From positions 32,016-96,015 of the forward strand of contig QAOA01005051.1 of NCBI GenBank assembly GCA_003255065.1: DNA of 64,000 nucleotides, written 5' to 3'. Of this stretch, positions 12,370 to 23,401 are shown in pieces (within the stretch, counting starts at the first letter, position 1; every line of letters begins with the position of its first letter). Below the pieces are notes generated by a model. The model had not been told where the DNA came from, made no database searches, and saw nothing but the letters and a program-made list of their open reading frames with translations. This DNA is from Cercis canadensis. Taxonomy: Eukaryota; Streptophyta; Magnoliopsida; Fabales; Fabaceae. The translations under genes and the position numbers were made by a program.

Positions 12370-14497
12370 TCACTTCATCTGGGTACTTTATTTCCCTGAA
12401 GACTTTGAACGACACTTGATCACCTTGTAATCTTAAAGTAAGTTGCCATTTCTACACATCAATCAGAGCTTTTCTAGTTGCTAAGAATGGATGACTAAGA
12501 ATGATAGGGATTTCTTGGTCCTCTTCCATGTCAAGAATAATGAAATTTGTTGGGAAGATGAATTTATCCACTTTGACCAACATATCCTCAAGGATTTCCC
12601 TTGGATACTTGATCGATCTATCCACCATTTTCAAGGAGATGGAGGTTGGTTTAACTTCTCCTAAACCCAATTTCCTAAAAAACATAGAGAGGCATTAGAT
12701 TTATGCTTCCACCAAGGTCACAAAAAACTTTATCAAAAAATAAATTTCCTATAGTGCAAGGAATAGTAAAGCTCCCTGGATCCTTGAGTTTAAGAGGCAA
12801 CTTCTTTTGCAAGATGGCACTGTATTCTTCAGTAAGTGCAACTGTCACAAATTCCTCCAACTTTCTTTTGTTAGATAAAATTTCCTTTAGAAATTTAACA
12901 TAGCTAGGTATTTATTCCAAAGCATTTGCAAAAAGAATGTTAATATGTAATTTCTTAAAAACATCAAGGAATTTAGAAAATTGCTTATCTAGTTTTTGCT
13001 TTTGGAATCGTTGGGGAAATGACATAGGCGGCACATAAGGTGGAGGATTATCCAGAAACATCTTTAACTTTAGTTTCTCTGCTTCTTTTGTAGGGGTTCC
13101 TTCAAATGTATTAAGAGACCCCTTTTCCTTTGGCTCAGTTGGCCTCACACTCTTAACTACCTTCTTTTCAGGTTCCTCCAAGAGTTTACCAGTTCGAAGG
13201 GTTATAGCATTCACATGCTCTCTTGGATTTGTCTGTGTACTGGTTGGAAAGGACCTATTGTCTAGTAGTAAGCATGCTAGAGAGTTGACCCACTTGTACT
13301 TCTAGGTTGCGAATGGAGGCATCAATCATTGCCATAAATTGACTTGTATTCATAGTCAATTGGGCAAGGGCATCCTCCAAAGCCACCTTGTTGGATGATG
13401 GTTAAGCTTGCATTGGTGGCTGAAATACAGGTTGTGGCCTCATTACATTTTGATTGTTTCTCCATGAAAAATTTGGATGATTGCACCATACTTGATTATA
13501 TGTGTTGGAGAATAGATCATTTTGCTTGTTGAAGTTACCCATAAATTATGCTTCCTCAAACTGGGAATGAGAGAAAGGACTCCCAACCTGGCAATCTATG
13601 CTAGCATGAGGTCTAAAGCAGTGGTCACAAACTTTAGGAGGAGAGTGGATGACATTGACATTCATAGAGGACAGTTACTTAGATATGGAATCCATTTTAG
13701 TAGACAGTTCTGCAAGAATATCAACCTCATGAACCCCTAGTGCCTTGTGTGGTGCATACCTCTCAGTAGGTGATTGATAGGCATTAGTAGCCTCATAAGT
13801 CTTTCTCATCAAGGGATCCACCTGCAACTGCATCTACTAGTGTATTGGTTAAACTTGTCAACCCATTGCCGAAGGTCTGTAGTTGCAACAAATCAGGAAG
13901 TCCATGGTGTAGGCATCTTCTCAGCAGTTCCTTATACCTTTCCCAAGCTTCCTGAGGTGACTCCATCTCTTGTTGTACGAATGTGGTGATATAATTCCTC
14001 ATCTTGGTAGTCATGGTTGGTAGAAAGAATTTGGCTAAGAACTTTTGAGCAAAGATTTTCAAAGTAATGATACTCTATACCAACAAAGACTACAACAAGT
14101 ATTGGCCTTATCCCTGAGTGAGAATGGGAAGAGCCGAAGTCGAATGACATCATCAGTAAGACCATTGTGCTTGAACATATAACATATCTCCAAGAAGTTG
14201 GCAATGTGAGCATGTGGGTCCCACTAGCTAATCCATTAAATTGGCTAGACTGAACCATGTGGATGACTGTAGGCTTTATCTCAAAGGTGTTGGCTTGAAT
14301 TGTCGGTCGCCTTATGAAGAGGTGGTATCTGTGACTAGAGCAATAGCATAGTCACGAAGTGCCTTCGAGGGGTTTTCTTCTACCATGGTAGCTTTCAAAA
14401 ATCTAGTAGCTTTTCTTTTCTTCTTTCTATTCTTTCGACAGGTCTTCTTAATCTCAGAATCAAAGGGAAGTAAATAGTTGCTTCCAGATCGTCTCAT
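12370..14497 (-). pseudogene. Degenerate gag-protease gene of element B
   Basis: On the minus strand the region starts 'MRRSGSNYLLPFDSEIKKTCRK' at 14497, matching the N-terminus of C and D. It continues with Gag core pieces ('FLAKFFLPTMTTKMRNYITT', 'QEAWERYKELLRRCLHHG', about 13800-14060), a linker ('NAITLRTGKLLEEPEKK', near 13200), and the protease ('GSFTIPCTIGNLFFDKVFCDLGGSINLMPL', then 'EDQEIPIILSHPFLATRKALIDV', 12450-12860). The protease active site reads DLGGS instead of DLGAS, and the ILGRP motif reads ILSHP. Pieces lie in different frames with many stops, so it is dead. No polymerase follows. Confidence 0.85.
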
Positions 14498-14621
14498 ACA
14501 CTAGAAAGAAACACCTAAAAGTGAAGGCAAAGTATGAAAAATTAAATAACTAAAAATAAAAATAAATGATCAGATTAAAATAGGAATTACTTAGTATCGA
14601 TATTAATAAATAATTAATTCT

Positions 14622-14635
14622 TGGAAAAGGTGCCA
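14622..14635 (-). other. Degenerate primer-binding site of element B
   Basis: The minus strand reads TGGCACCTTTTCCA just inside the 5' LTR, aligning with TGGCGCCGTTGCCGGGG of A and D but with several mismatches. Confidence 0.65.
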
Positions 14636-14641
14636 AAAACT

Positions 14642-15880
14642 TGTTCTGATAAAACGGAGATCAAGTGCACACTATCGTCTTACAAATAATAAAATAAGAG
14701 TAAAGATCGTCTTTCGAGGATTAAAACTATTAACTATCAAAATTGGGTTAATCCTAACTTTATTTGATCAACCAATTTAGGAGAAATTCAAGACTAATCT
14801 TAAATAAACTAAAAACAAACTAAAATAGATAAAAATCACGAATTAATTAAGAGAGAAAACCTAGGGTTTCCAATTTTACCATAACTAATCGAAGTTGTAT
14901 TACCAATATCCTTAATCTAGAAAATATTACTACTTGATAATCGAGATTCCCTATACTATTCACTAGTCTCTCTCGAGATCTAATGAAAATATTCCTAAGT
15001 TATGAAATATTTCTACATGAATTACGAATAACCAAAAATTCATTCAATTCTATGGATCCTTTGTAGCGACTACACAAACTATGTAGGTATATCTCTATCC
15101 TATATGCAGTCTATGATATTCTACCCACTAAACTAGACACATAATTTCCCTCTCGGTTTCTTTTATGATTAACATATCATCTAACAAATGGCCTTATTAA
15201 TTAGAGGCATTATGAGTAGAATAAAACACTCAATTAGAAAATAAAATCCAAAGATTAATTACTATAAGAAAATAAAACCATTCATAATTAGGCTATATTG
15301 AAAGAGAATTAGTTCATGATCAAAGATAAAAACATGCTAACACAAAATTCTAAACATGATTCAAGAGAAAAAGGGAAGAAAAACTTGTGATGATGAAGAA
15401 CCGTAGCCGCATCTCCAACTCCAAGCCTTCAAACTCTTATCTTTTCTCTTTCAAGATTTAGAACATGTGGTAAGTAATTGGGAACCCTAATCTAGTCCTA
15501 AAATCACCTATTTATAGTTCCTAGGAAGTCTAATTACATTAGGAATCGTTTTAGGGCTCAAAACCTACAAGAAGTAGGAAAGCTAATGAAAAATCATACA
15601 TGGCAGATCCCGGGCACCTAGGCCCTTGCCCTTTAGCCAAGTACAGCAATTTGGGCACCTAGGCCCTTTGATTGGGTGCCTAGGCGCCTTACACCTTGAT
15701 TTGCCACCAAATTTCCCTCTTCTCAGCACCAATTGACCCCAAACTTGTACCCAATTGCTAAACTTGTATTTCCTATAGCATAAACACATAATCAATCAAT
15801 TAAAACTACTAAATCACTCAAAAATCAATTAAATACTAAGCGAAAAATACATAATTCATCGACATAAAATCCACTCATCA
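14642..15880 (-). repeat. 5' LTR of element B
   Basis: Same ends as the other copy (TGTTCTGAT...ACTCATCA in plus orientation). It carries the GGCACCTAGGC-type palindromes at about 15613-15690. Confidence 0.93.
15509..15516 (-). promoter_or_regulatory. TATA box, 5' LTR of B
   Basis: TATAAATA on the minus strand, at the equivalent place to 9566-9573. Confidence 0.6.
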
Positions 15881-15967
15881 ACAATGTACATTACATTAAC
15901 TTTTTCAAAATATGTATCATGAAAAAATGCAGACATTTAATGATTTAAATCACAATAATACTATCAA

Positions 15968-16149
15968 TGGGAATTGGTTTAGCTTGTAAGAGTTGAAGCA
16001 CTTCACTTATAAAGCTTAGGTTCTATTCCCGATGCTAGTAGTCTCTTCTTGGTAGACAATATGTAAGTACCAATGTAAGCTCTTGTTGAGGCTATTGGCA
16101 AGCCCTAACCTCCCTTTACCCTAAATTTTTTATGTACAAAAAAAAAAGT
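15968..16149 (+). mobile_element. Probable tRNA-derived SINE
   Basis: The start has a tRNA-like A-box region (TTTAGCTTGTAAGAG), and 16019-16029 reads GGTTCTATTCC, close to the polymerase III B-box GGTTCRANTCC. After a CT-rich body it ends in TTTTTTATGTAC and an A-run. Length and layout fit plant SINEs. I could not confirm a TSD. Confidence 0.55.
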
Positions 16150-17281
16150 CACTGACAATACTAGTAGATAGAATACTCTTAAACTATTCTCTCAATTAAA
16201 TAATAATTTCAGCATATGAGAAGGGTAAATTTGTACTTTGCCATGAAATATAGACAATTTATGTAAAAAATACTCAAGATGCTTGCATTAAATACTTTTA
16301 AATGAAAAGAAAATAGAATTTACTGAAAATTTTAAAAATCATAGACAGACCAAAGTCTAATGAAGCTACTTTCTGTATTTTTATTATCTTACCATACACA
16401 TGGAAGTATATAATATTGTATTTTTTTATTCATTTTTTTATTTGTTAGTTTGTTATTCATTTCATATTTGTGGGGTACTATCGAATCTGAGTTTCCCAAA
16501 AAAAATATATGTTCAATTAAAACAATTATGTGTAGAACAATGGTGAGAAAATAAAAGGAAAGTGGTGGTATAACACAACTTCGGGAGATTACTGCGATTA
16601 AAGTCCTTTTGTATTTCTTTCAATAGTTCTACTTTCATACTCCTATAAATACACACTTAGAAATATACATGCACACCAAGTAGTGTATGAATTTGAATGA
16701 CCCCCTTAAATTTGACTACACTCACATTAGGCTAATTCAAACTTTTTTTTGTTAGTGTCAAGGTCTTACACTTCTATAGCTTGATGATAGAATTTGAGTT
16801 GGAAAAAAATCTAAAAAAAGTGTTTTTTTTTTATCATATAGAATGGTAATTTTATTCTAACTTCCAAGTTCAATTTTATGAAATGAATGTTCCTATGTTT
16901 GGTAGTCAAAGAAAGGCATGGAATCAGGGGTGTTCATAACCCGATAGACCCAGGAGAACCTGCCTGAAACCCGACTAAAGACAAGCAAATCGAACAGTTC
17001 TAGATGGCGTACATGCAAGATCAGACAGCTAATATTGGATAAAATAGTTTAACTTTTTATCTTCCCAGTGCCTAAACATGTCTGTCTACGTCCTTTAATT
17101 TTTTGAAAACTCTTCAATTTTTTACTTTTCCACTCTTTCTTCTCTCTCTTGTTATCAATTTCAAATTTGTTTTCCCATGCTTTTTCAATATTCTCTTTTC
17201 ATAGTTCTTTGTTTTTAACATTTTACATTTATACTTTTCTCATTGTCCTTTCAGTTTTTTTTAAAAAAACTATTTCACTCT
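16150..17281. other. AT-rich low-copy DNA, no gene seen
   Basis: No coding sequence, RNA gene or transposon recognised between the SINE and the MULE-type element. Confidence 0.5.
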
Positions 17282-17290
17282 TTCTTTTTC

Positions 17291-17997
17291 GGCAAATTTA
17301 CAAAAATAATGTCATTTAATTAAGTAATTACCGTTTTATGTTAATTCTCAAAGTATTTACCAAAATTGGTCAATTTTTATCCCTAATACACGTTGATGCA
17401 TTTATATCAGTAAAAGCAAAATTAATACAGCGTTTTAAATAACAAATGCCAAAACTAAAACCGCGTTTTGTGTAAAAAATGCCAAAATAAATTGTCAAAA
17501 ATGCTGAAGTCCTTTTGCCACTTTTGACTGGCCTAGGAACTTTAAAAAAATGCATAAGCGTTTTCTTTAACAAAATGCGAAAACAGAGGCACGTTTTCAA
17601 TAGAATTTGGAGAGGTGTTACGACATTGAAGAAATAGAATGAATAAACCCAGAAGAGAAAAGACTCAAGAGAGAGAAACTTACATTATAGATGAGATTGA
17701 GATTGAGAAGGAAATAAAACTGGGACTAGGACTACATTCTCATTCTCATTCTCATTCTCATTCTCATTCTCTTGGTCTTGGCTTCGTTTTACAGCGATTT
17801 GTTTACAATGGGTTTGGTTTGATGGTCTACACTCTAGTCTGGGGAGTAATGACTAACTAGTGTGGTGGCATCGCTTCAACCTTTTCTGTCTCTTGTTTTT
17901 TTTCCCCCTTTCTTTTCTTTTTGCTTTGTAGCCATGCTTACAGACAGACTTACACAACTTTCTTCTCAAGTTCCTTGTATGGGAATTACAAAAAAAN

Positions 17998-18031
<34 letters not shown>

Positions 18032-18366
18032 AGAGAAATTTGCTTGAAAGTAGAAACCAATAACACGCCTCTGTTTTTGCATTTTGTTAAAGAAAATGCT
18101 TATGCATTTTCTTAAAGTCCCTAGGCCAGGCAGAAGTGGTAAAAGGCCTTCGGCATTTTTGACAATTTATTTTGGTGTTTTTTACACAAAATGCGGTTTT
18201 GGTTTTGGCGTTTGTTGTTTAAAACGCTGTATTAATTTTGTATTTACTGATATAAACGCATTAACGTGTATTAGGTATAAAAATTGACCCATTTTAATAA
18301 ATACTTTGAGAATTAACCTAAAACAGTAATTACTTAATTAAATGGCATTATTTTTGTAAATTTGCC
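17291..18366. mobile_element. MULE-type element with long terminal inverted repeats
   Basis: About 320-bp inverted repeats (17291-17610 and 18046-18366, starting GGCAAATTTACAAAAATAAT) flank a 435-bp core. TTCTTTTTC at 17282-17290 is repeated at 18367-18375, a perfect 9-bp TSD as expected for Mutator-like elements. No transposase is present, so it is non-autonomous. The core has a (CATTCT)n microsatellite (17735-17771) and a poly-A run with N at 17997. Confidence 0.85.
17735..17771 (+). repeat. (CATTCT)n microsatellite
   Basis: About six tandem CATTCT units inside the MULE-type element. They make a spurious HSHSHS peptide. Confidence 0.85.
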
Positions 18367-18623
18367 TTCTTTTTCTTCTCTCTCACTATCAATATCAACC
18401 TTCTCTTCTCACTTTTCACTTCTCACTCTTCATTTTTTTATTCTTAACTTTCTAATTTTTATTATGCTTTTCATCCTTTACCAGTAGCAACCACTTCCAT
18501 TGATCTTCTCTTCTTCCTTTTAGTTTTTAATAGAAACATTTTATGGTCTTCCTCCTTCTCTCCGCTAGAACTATTTTTCCCTTCTTCCCTATTCTTCTAC
18601 CTTCTTCTTCCTCTTTGTATCCC

Positions 18624-19068
18624 TTAACCAGAAACAGCAAGCAGCAATCGGGCCGTCCAAACCACCACTGCGAACGAGCCGCTGAATCTGTAACTTTGCT
18701 TGCCTTGACAAGCCACACAACACAACCGAACCAATCCGATTCAACCCACCCAACAAACCCGCCTACCGACCAACCCGCATTTTGTCGCTTAAGCTAGAGT
18801 TCTGGTCAACGGCAGATCTCATTTTTCTCACCTAAACATCCATCGANTTAACCAGAAACAGCAAGCAGCAATCGGGCCGTCCAAACCACCACTGCGAACG
18901 AGCTGCTGAATCTGTAACTTTGCTTGCCTTGACAAGCCACACAACACAACCGAACCAATCCGATTCAACCCACCCAACAAACCCGCCTACCGACCAACCC
19001 GCATTTTGTCGCTTAAGCTAGAGTTCTGGTCAACGGCAGATCTCATTTTTCTCACCTAAACATCCATC
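18624..19068. other. 221-bp direct duplication around a single N (probable assembly artefact)
   Basis: The copies 18624-18844 and 18848-19068 are nearly identical, with N at 18847. Confidence 0.85.
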
Positions 19069-19123
19069 AATCGGTTGAGAAAGTCTCCCAAATCCATTTG
19101 AAACTAACCGATGAACACCCCTA

Positions 19124-19194
19124 CATGGAATGATTATTTATTCCAAATTCCATAAAATTAGGAATAAGCATTAGGTGAGAATAATGATTCCATG
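19124..19194. repeat. Small imperfect foldback, possible MITE
   Basis: CATGGAATGATTATT on the left mirrors AATAATGATTCCATG on the right, with one mismatch per arm and a short centre. Confidence 0.4.
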
Positions 19195-20473
19195 CTCCAT
19201 GGAATGTAACTAGCTAATTCATTCTTTTTTTAAATATCCTCATTAATTTTATAAAATAACATAACATTACTCTTATCAAATATAACTTATCTAACACCTA
19301 TAAACATATATTTCTAATCATATTCATTTCTCTTAAGACCAATTCTAATTTTATTTCACATTGATTTTATTAACCAAACTACATAATGAGCATGACTATT
19401 AATTCAAATATCAATGACCTGTAAATTTAATGATATCTTCTTTATGTATTTAATCTCAAAGTTTTTTTTTTCATGTACTATTTTTCCTTTTCTTATCACA
19501 TTACACTCTTTCATAAAAAAACAAAAAAACAAAATTTTAAATATTTAAATGTCAGTGTATCAATAATACATGCATTACTAATGTCATAGGTTTTAATTGC
19601 CATGTGGCTGGCAGCATTCAAAGCATTGGATAGTCGGTCACCAATAATAGGTTGTCTATGAATGAGAAATGTTTGTATCAAATTTTTGCACTCAAACATG
19701 TCTCGCCACTATGAGCATAATTGCATCTAAATTACTCAAAAAAAAATTAAGTTGATCTAATTAAATTTCTGTAGTACGTATAAATATGTAATGATATTTA
19801 GTTAACGGGGTGAGAATAAATTAATTCTATATAATTGAGAAGTTTTAAAACATTTAAATTTAAAAACCACACGCTCCTTTATTTAAAGAATAAATAAGAG
19901 TTTTATATACATGTGTCATCCATTGATGGGATCAAAACCTTCAAATTATGGACGTAGATATCAGTAACCTGATCCAAGATCTCTGTGGACAAGGTTGAAC
20001 CATACATAAAGATAATTTTTTTTTTTTTTTTCTTTTTTTGTCCTTTCTTGCTGAGTAAAGATATCGAGTTTCTCTTTCAAGGACCACACAGACTTGTCCG
20101 TCTTTCCAAACATAATGTGTAGTCATCAACGGTACCAAACAGTTTTAAGACTTAACTCTTAAAAGGTTAGATTCCTCAAGTTGTCAATTAAAAAATAATT
20201 AAAAGGAAATATATTTTCTTTTGTTCTCTTTTATATCACGTGTGGTAGTTTGAAAAAGAAAAATTCAATAAATGTACGGTTGGGACGTGTCCTTGTCAGA
20301 AGTGAACCAATGCAATAATTGGGGCTTTTTATACTACACCCTCCAAAAAAGGGTTATAGCAATACACTCCTGCCCAAAATTCTCAATATGAATCGAACTA
20401 AGGTTTTGTTTGTTAGGGAAAAACTCACCAAAAAAATTGAATAATTATTAAGAGTCAAAACATTCAATTTAAA

Positions 20474-20730
20474 GGTGCTATGTTACACCTCTAAGTCATA
20501 TCTTAGTCTTTTTTACATAATTTTAATTCTATACTGTATTATTCTAATACCATTAACATAATTTAATTTTTATTAAATTCACTTAAATTTTTTTAGTATA
20601 TCTCAAACATTAATTCAGTAAAATTTAAATTATATTAATTATGTTAAATTAATACAGATGAGAACTAAAACTGTATAAAAAGAATAAAATATGTGAGTTA
20701 TGTCACATAGGGGGTGTAGTATAGCACCCC
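20474..20730. mobile_element. MITE with imperfect long inverted repeats, MULE-like TSD
   Basis: The arms of about 120 bp begin GGTGCTATGTTACACC on the left and GGTGCTATACTACACC on the reverse complement of the right. CAATTTAAA (20465-20473) and CAATCTAAA (20731-20739) form a 9-bp TSD with one mismatch. No coding capacity. Confidence 0.65.
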
Positions 20731-20739
20731 CAATCTAAA

Positions 20740-21256
20740 ATAAATAAACGGCTTGATATAGCAATAGTATTATTCTAGAAAAATATATTTTTTTTTTATA
20801 TCTTTTCTTAAATTGTAGCATTTTATAAGAAGTAGCTTATACTTGGGCATTCAGTTTTTTGTAAGCTTCACATTAACAACAAAAAATAGGAGTTAGTTTG
20901 ATCCAAATTAAGAGTTTCCAATGGTGTATATCGCTACACCCCTTTCTAGGTTGTAGCATAGCAAGCACTAAGCAGCATAAGAATTATAACCATGATAGAA
21001 AATGTGTAATTTAACTTTGTTTTTATGGCAACATTGTCAATTAAATAGAAAAACTCTACCAAAATCCTAACTGACATAATCTTCTAGGAATAAACAAAAT
21101 TTAAATTTTGTAGTTGTCCTTGACATGATTTCATGTTGGGAATTGCTATGCTACCACCTCGCTAAAGTGGAGAGTTGAATAGTTATACAACTCGAATGGG
21201 ACGTTGACCTAGAGAAAGGATCAGGTCACTAAGTCATTGGTTCAACCATTAGATCA
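20740..21256. other. AT-rich spacer with MITE-like fragments
   Basis: Short blocks such as TCGCTACACCCCTTTCTAGG (near 20930) and GCTATGCTACCACCTC (near 21144) resemble the ends of the MITEs at 20474 and 31017, but I could not delimit an element. Confidence 0.4.
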
Positions 21257-21586
21257 CACTACAAGAACACAGTAAATTTTCACGGTAAAAGACCGTGAGA
21301 AATTCACCATAATATCATGAGAAATTGAACTCTCACTAAACTTTTCACAGAAAGTAAGACGAGAGAAAAATAGCCATAGGTAACCAATTTTCTCACAGTT
21401 TTCTAAGATCATGAGAATCATTTTTTTTTTATTCTCATGGTTTTATACTGTGAGAAATCTAAACATTTCTAAGTTTCTCACGGCAAATAACTATGAGAAA
21501 CCTGAAAATTTCCAAGCTTCTCACGTACAAATCCATGAGAACCCTGGAAATTCCTAGATTTCTCACAGTTCTCAAAGGTTGATTTC
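21257..21586 (+). repeat. CACTA terminus and subterminal repeats (left)
   Basis: The terminal CACTACAAGAA is followed by about ten copies of TGAGAA / TTCTCAC in both orientations, which are the transposase binding array in this superfamily. Confidence 0.8.
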
Positions 21587-21943
21587 TGTGATGCCGACTC
21601 TTGATTGAGCCCTTGCACCTACTGTCGCATGATGAAAATCTCAAAGGGTGAGCATCCGACACTCTGGCTCGATGAATCAAATCCTATGCAACGAACCTCA
21701 AATCCAAATCCATATGCCCACCCTCTTTTATTCTTCTCCCCAACTACTTGGAGCCACAGGGTGGAGTCATCGACTAAAGATCTAGAGGCTTAGCTTTCTT
21801 CCTTTAGATGCTCATACTGGCTGTGCATAAATTTTTTCATAAGATAACAAAACAATAGTTAATAATGTGTTAATTAGGTCACTCTTTATAATTTGATGAA
21901 GTTTAACTTACATAAGTATCTCATGCCTTCTTGTGTACCCAAC
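21587..21943 (-). pseudogene. CACTA transposase (Ptta/En-Spm type), 3' exons
   Basis: On the minus strand, an exon ending at a GTAAGT donor (exon part 21912-21943) encodes 'HKKA*DTY', the continuation of the exon at 29065. A second exon (from 21820, after TTATGCACAG) reads 'QYEHLKEES' and, after a stop, 'LVDDSTLWLQVVGEKNKRGWAYGFG', the familiar C-terminal block of plant Ptta/En-Spm transposases (known from memory as PF03004). In-frame stops show it is dead. Confidence 0.7.
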
Positions 21944-22130
21944 TGATAAGCTGATTTTATACCGCTTATCTCGTATTATTCTTGCTCGATTTTTGTTCAC
22001 TCTTGAGTATCTTAGGGTAGGTTTTCACAATTTAAGTCTCCTTTTTGTAAGTTTATGTTTTGGGAACTTTGAAAGTCACTTTGGTGCTTTTTGGTGTCAA
22101 AAAGAGCAAGTTCTGGCAAATTTGGGATGA

Positions 22131-22350
22131 AGGCAGCAGCTTGGGTGCCGCAGTCCCCAATCCGGGCGGTGCAGCGCCCTATGGTCAGGAATCAGCAAAC
22201 TGAAGACAGAAGCTAGGGCGCTGCAGCCCCCAATCTGGGCGCCGCAACGCCCACCAGGAGGCTGCAGCCCCCTATCAGGAGGCCGCAGCACCCTCCAGGC
22301 AAAGAATTAGGGTGCCGCAGCGCCCAAACCCAAGGCTGCAGCCCCTGACG
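22131..22350 (+). repeat. GC-palindrome array in C LTR (U3)
   Basis: Repeated units of the type GGGCGCCGCAGCGCCC and variants with GGCTGCAGCC lie about 100 bp upstream of the TATA box. Similar arrays are in the D LTRs and, with other unit sequences, in B and G. Confidence 0.7.
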
Positions 22351-22441
22351 GTTAAACTCGGGATTTGACTTCTGAACTTCCTAATTTGACTAGGACTCCT
22401 AATTTATTTTAATTCCTTTTTCTCCTAAACTTCCTAGGACC

Positions 22442-22449
22442 TATAAATA
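22442..22449 (+). promoter_or_regulatory. TATA box, C LTR
   Basis: CCTATAAATAGGACTCTT, conserved in both D LTRs. Confidence 0.65.
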
Positions 22450-23401
22450 GGACTCTTAAAGTCTAAATTAGGGTTCCACACTTTTTAGAGAAGAGGCAAG
22501 AAGAGAAGAGGATTCAAGCTTGAAGATCGAGACTTTCGGCATTGAATCGTCACATCCCATAGTTTAATTCTTCATCTTTTTCTTGTTATTGATGCCTAAT
22601 CTGTGTGTAATGTTATTTTATGCAATTATCATGAACTAATTCCACCATCTAGGGTGGAGATGTAGCCTAGCTTAGGATGGATTGTAATTTCTAATGAATT
22701 AATCAAAGGACCATCTTCTTATATTGACTTCTTGATCTCTGTACATAATGCTTCTTTTTGACTGACCATCAATTTAGATGAGCAGGTGATTACAATGATA
22801 CTGGAAAGTTAGTTGTGATAGAGGATCATAGGGATTAAGAACATAGATTCCATAAGGGATAGGAATATACCCTTATGATCTATGTAGCTAATAAAAAGAA
22901 GCATAGAACGAATTGAATTCTGAGATTATTCGCAATTCACATAGGAATATAGTGGATTCATAGTTTAGGAATATATTTATTTGACCTTGGTAAAGACTAA
23001 TAAATGACTTAGGGTTCTTGGCTATCAATTAGGAAGATTGTTGCTGATTAATGAATTAGGAATAAAGATCCGGATTAGCTACAGTGAAATCGACATCCTA
23101 GATACTTTCTCGTCATATTCTTACTCATTTTTACAGCAATTATTCTCTGTTTATTGTTTTGCATTTAAATATCATCATAATTCACCTATCAATTGTCTAG
23201 ATAAAATTAGAATACGCATAATTTTGGTACTTAGTAGCCACAGTCTCCGTAGGGCGATACTTTATCTCACTTATTTATTACTTGATTACGGCACGTGCAC
23301 TTGCGTTCACATTTTACTAAGGTATTCTAGTCTTAGTCTAGATTTTATTTTTCTTTGAGATCTATTGGTGTTTGTGTTTTGCAGGAAATTCTCTCTAGTG
23401 T

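Larger units (their letters stand above)
8683..15880 (-). mobile_element. Complete gypsy LTR retrotransposon B, gag-protease only, minus strand
   Basis: Two LTRs of about 1.25 kb flank an interior read on the minus strand. ACAAT at 8678-8682 is repeated exactly at 15881-15885, a perfect 5-bp TSD, so the full insertion is present. Order on the minus strand: 5' LTR, degenerate primer-binding site, broken gag-protease, GC-palindrome stretch, internal hairpin, non-coding module, 3' hairpin, 3' LTR. No reverse transcriptase, RNase H or integrase was seen. An N at 11011 sits between 197-bp duplicates and another N (11999) sits in a poly-A run, so the true length is about 200 bp shorter. Confidence 0.93.
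18376..20464. other. Low-copy DNA, no gene seen
   Basis: CT-rich then AT-rich sequence without a supported gene. 18624-18844 is repeated at 18848-19068 around an N at 18847 (one difference noticed), probably an unmerged assembly overlap. A 71-bp imperfect foldback beginning CATGGAATGATTATT lies at 19124-19194 and may be a tiny MITE. Confidence 0.5.
21944..23315 (+). repeat. 5' LTR of element C, 3' end deleted
   Basis: It matches the D LTRs from TGATAAG onwards. Compared with D, the last roughly 8 bp of the LTR, the whole primer-binding site and part of the leader (about 55 bp) are missing between CACATTTT and ACTAAGGTATT. Confidence 0.9.
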
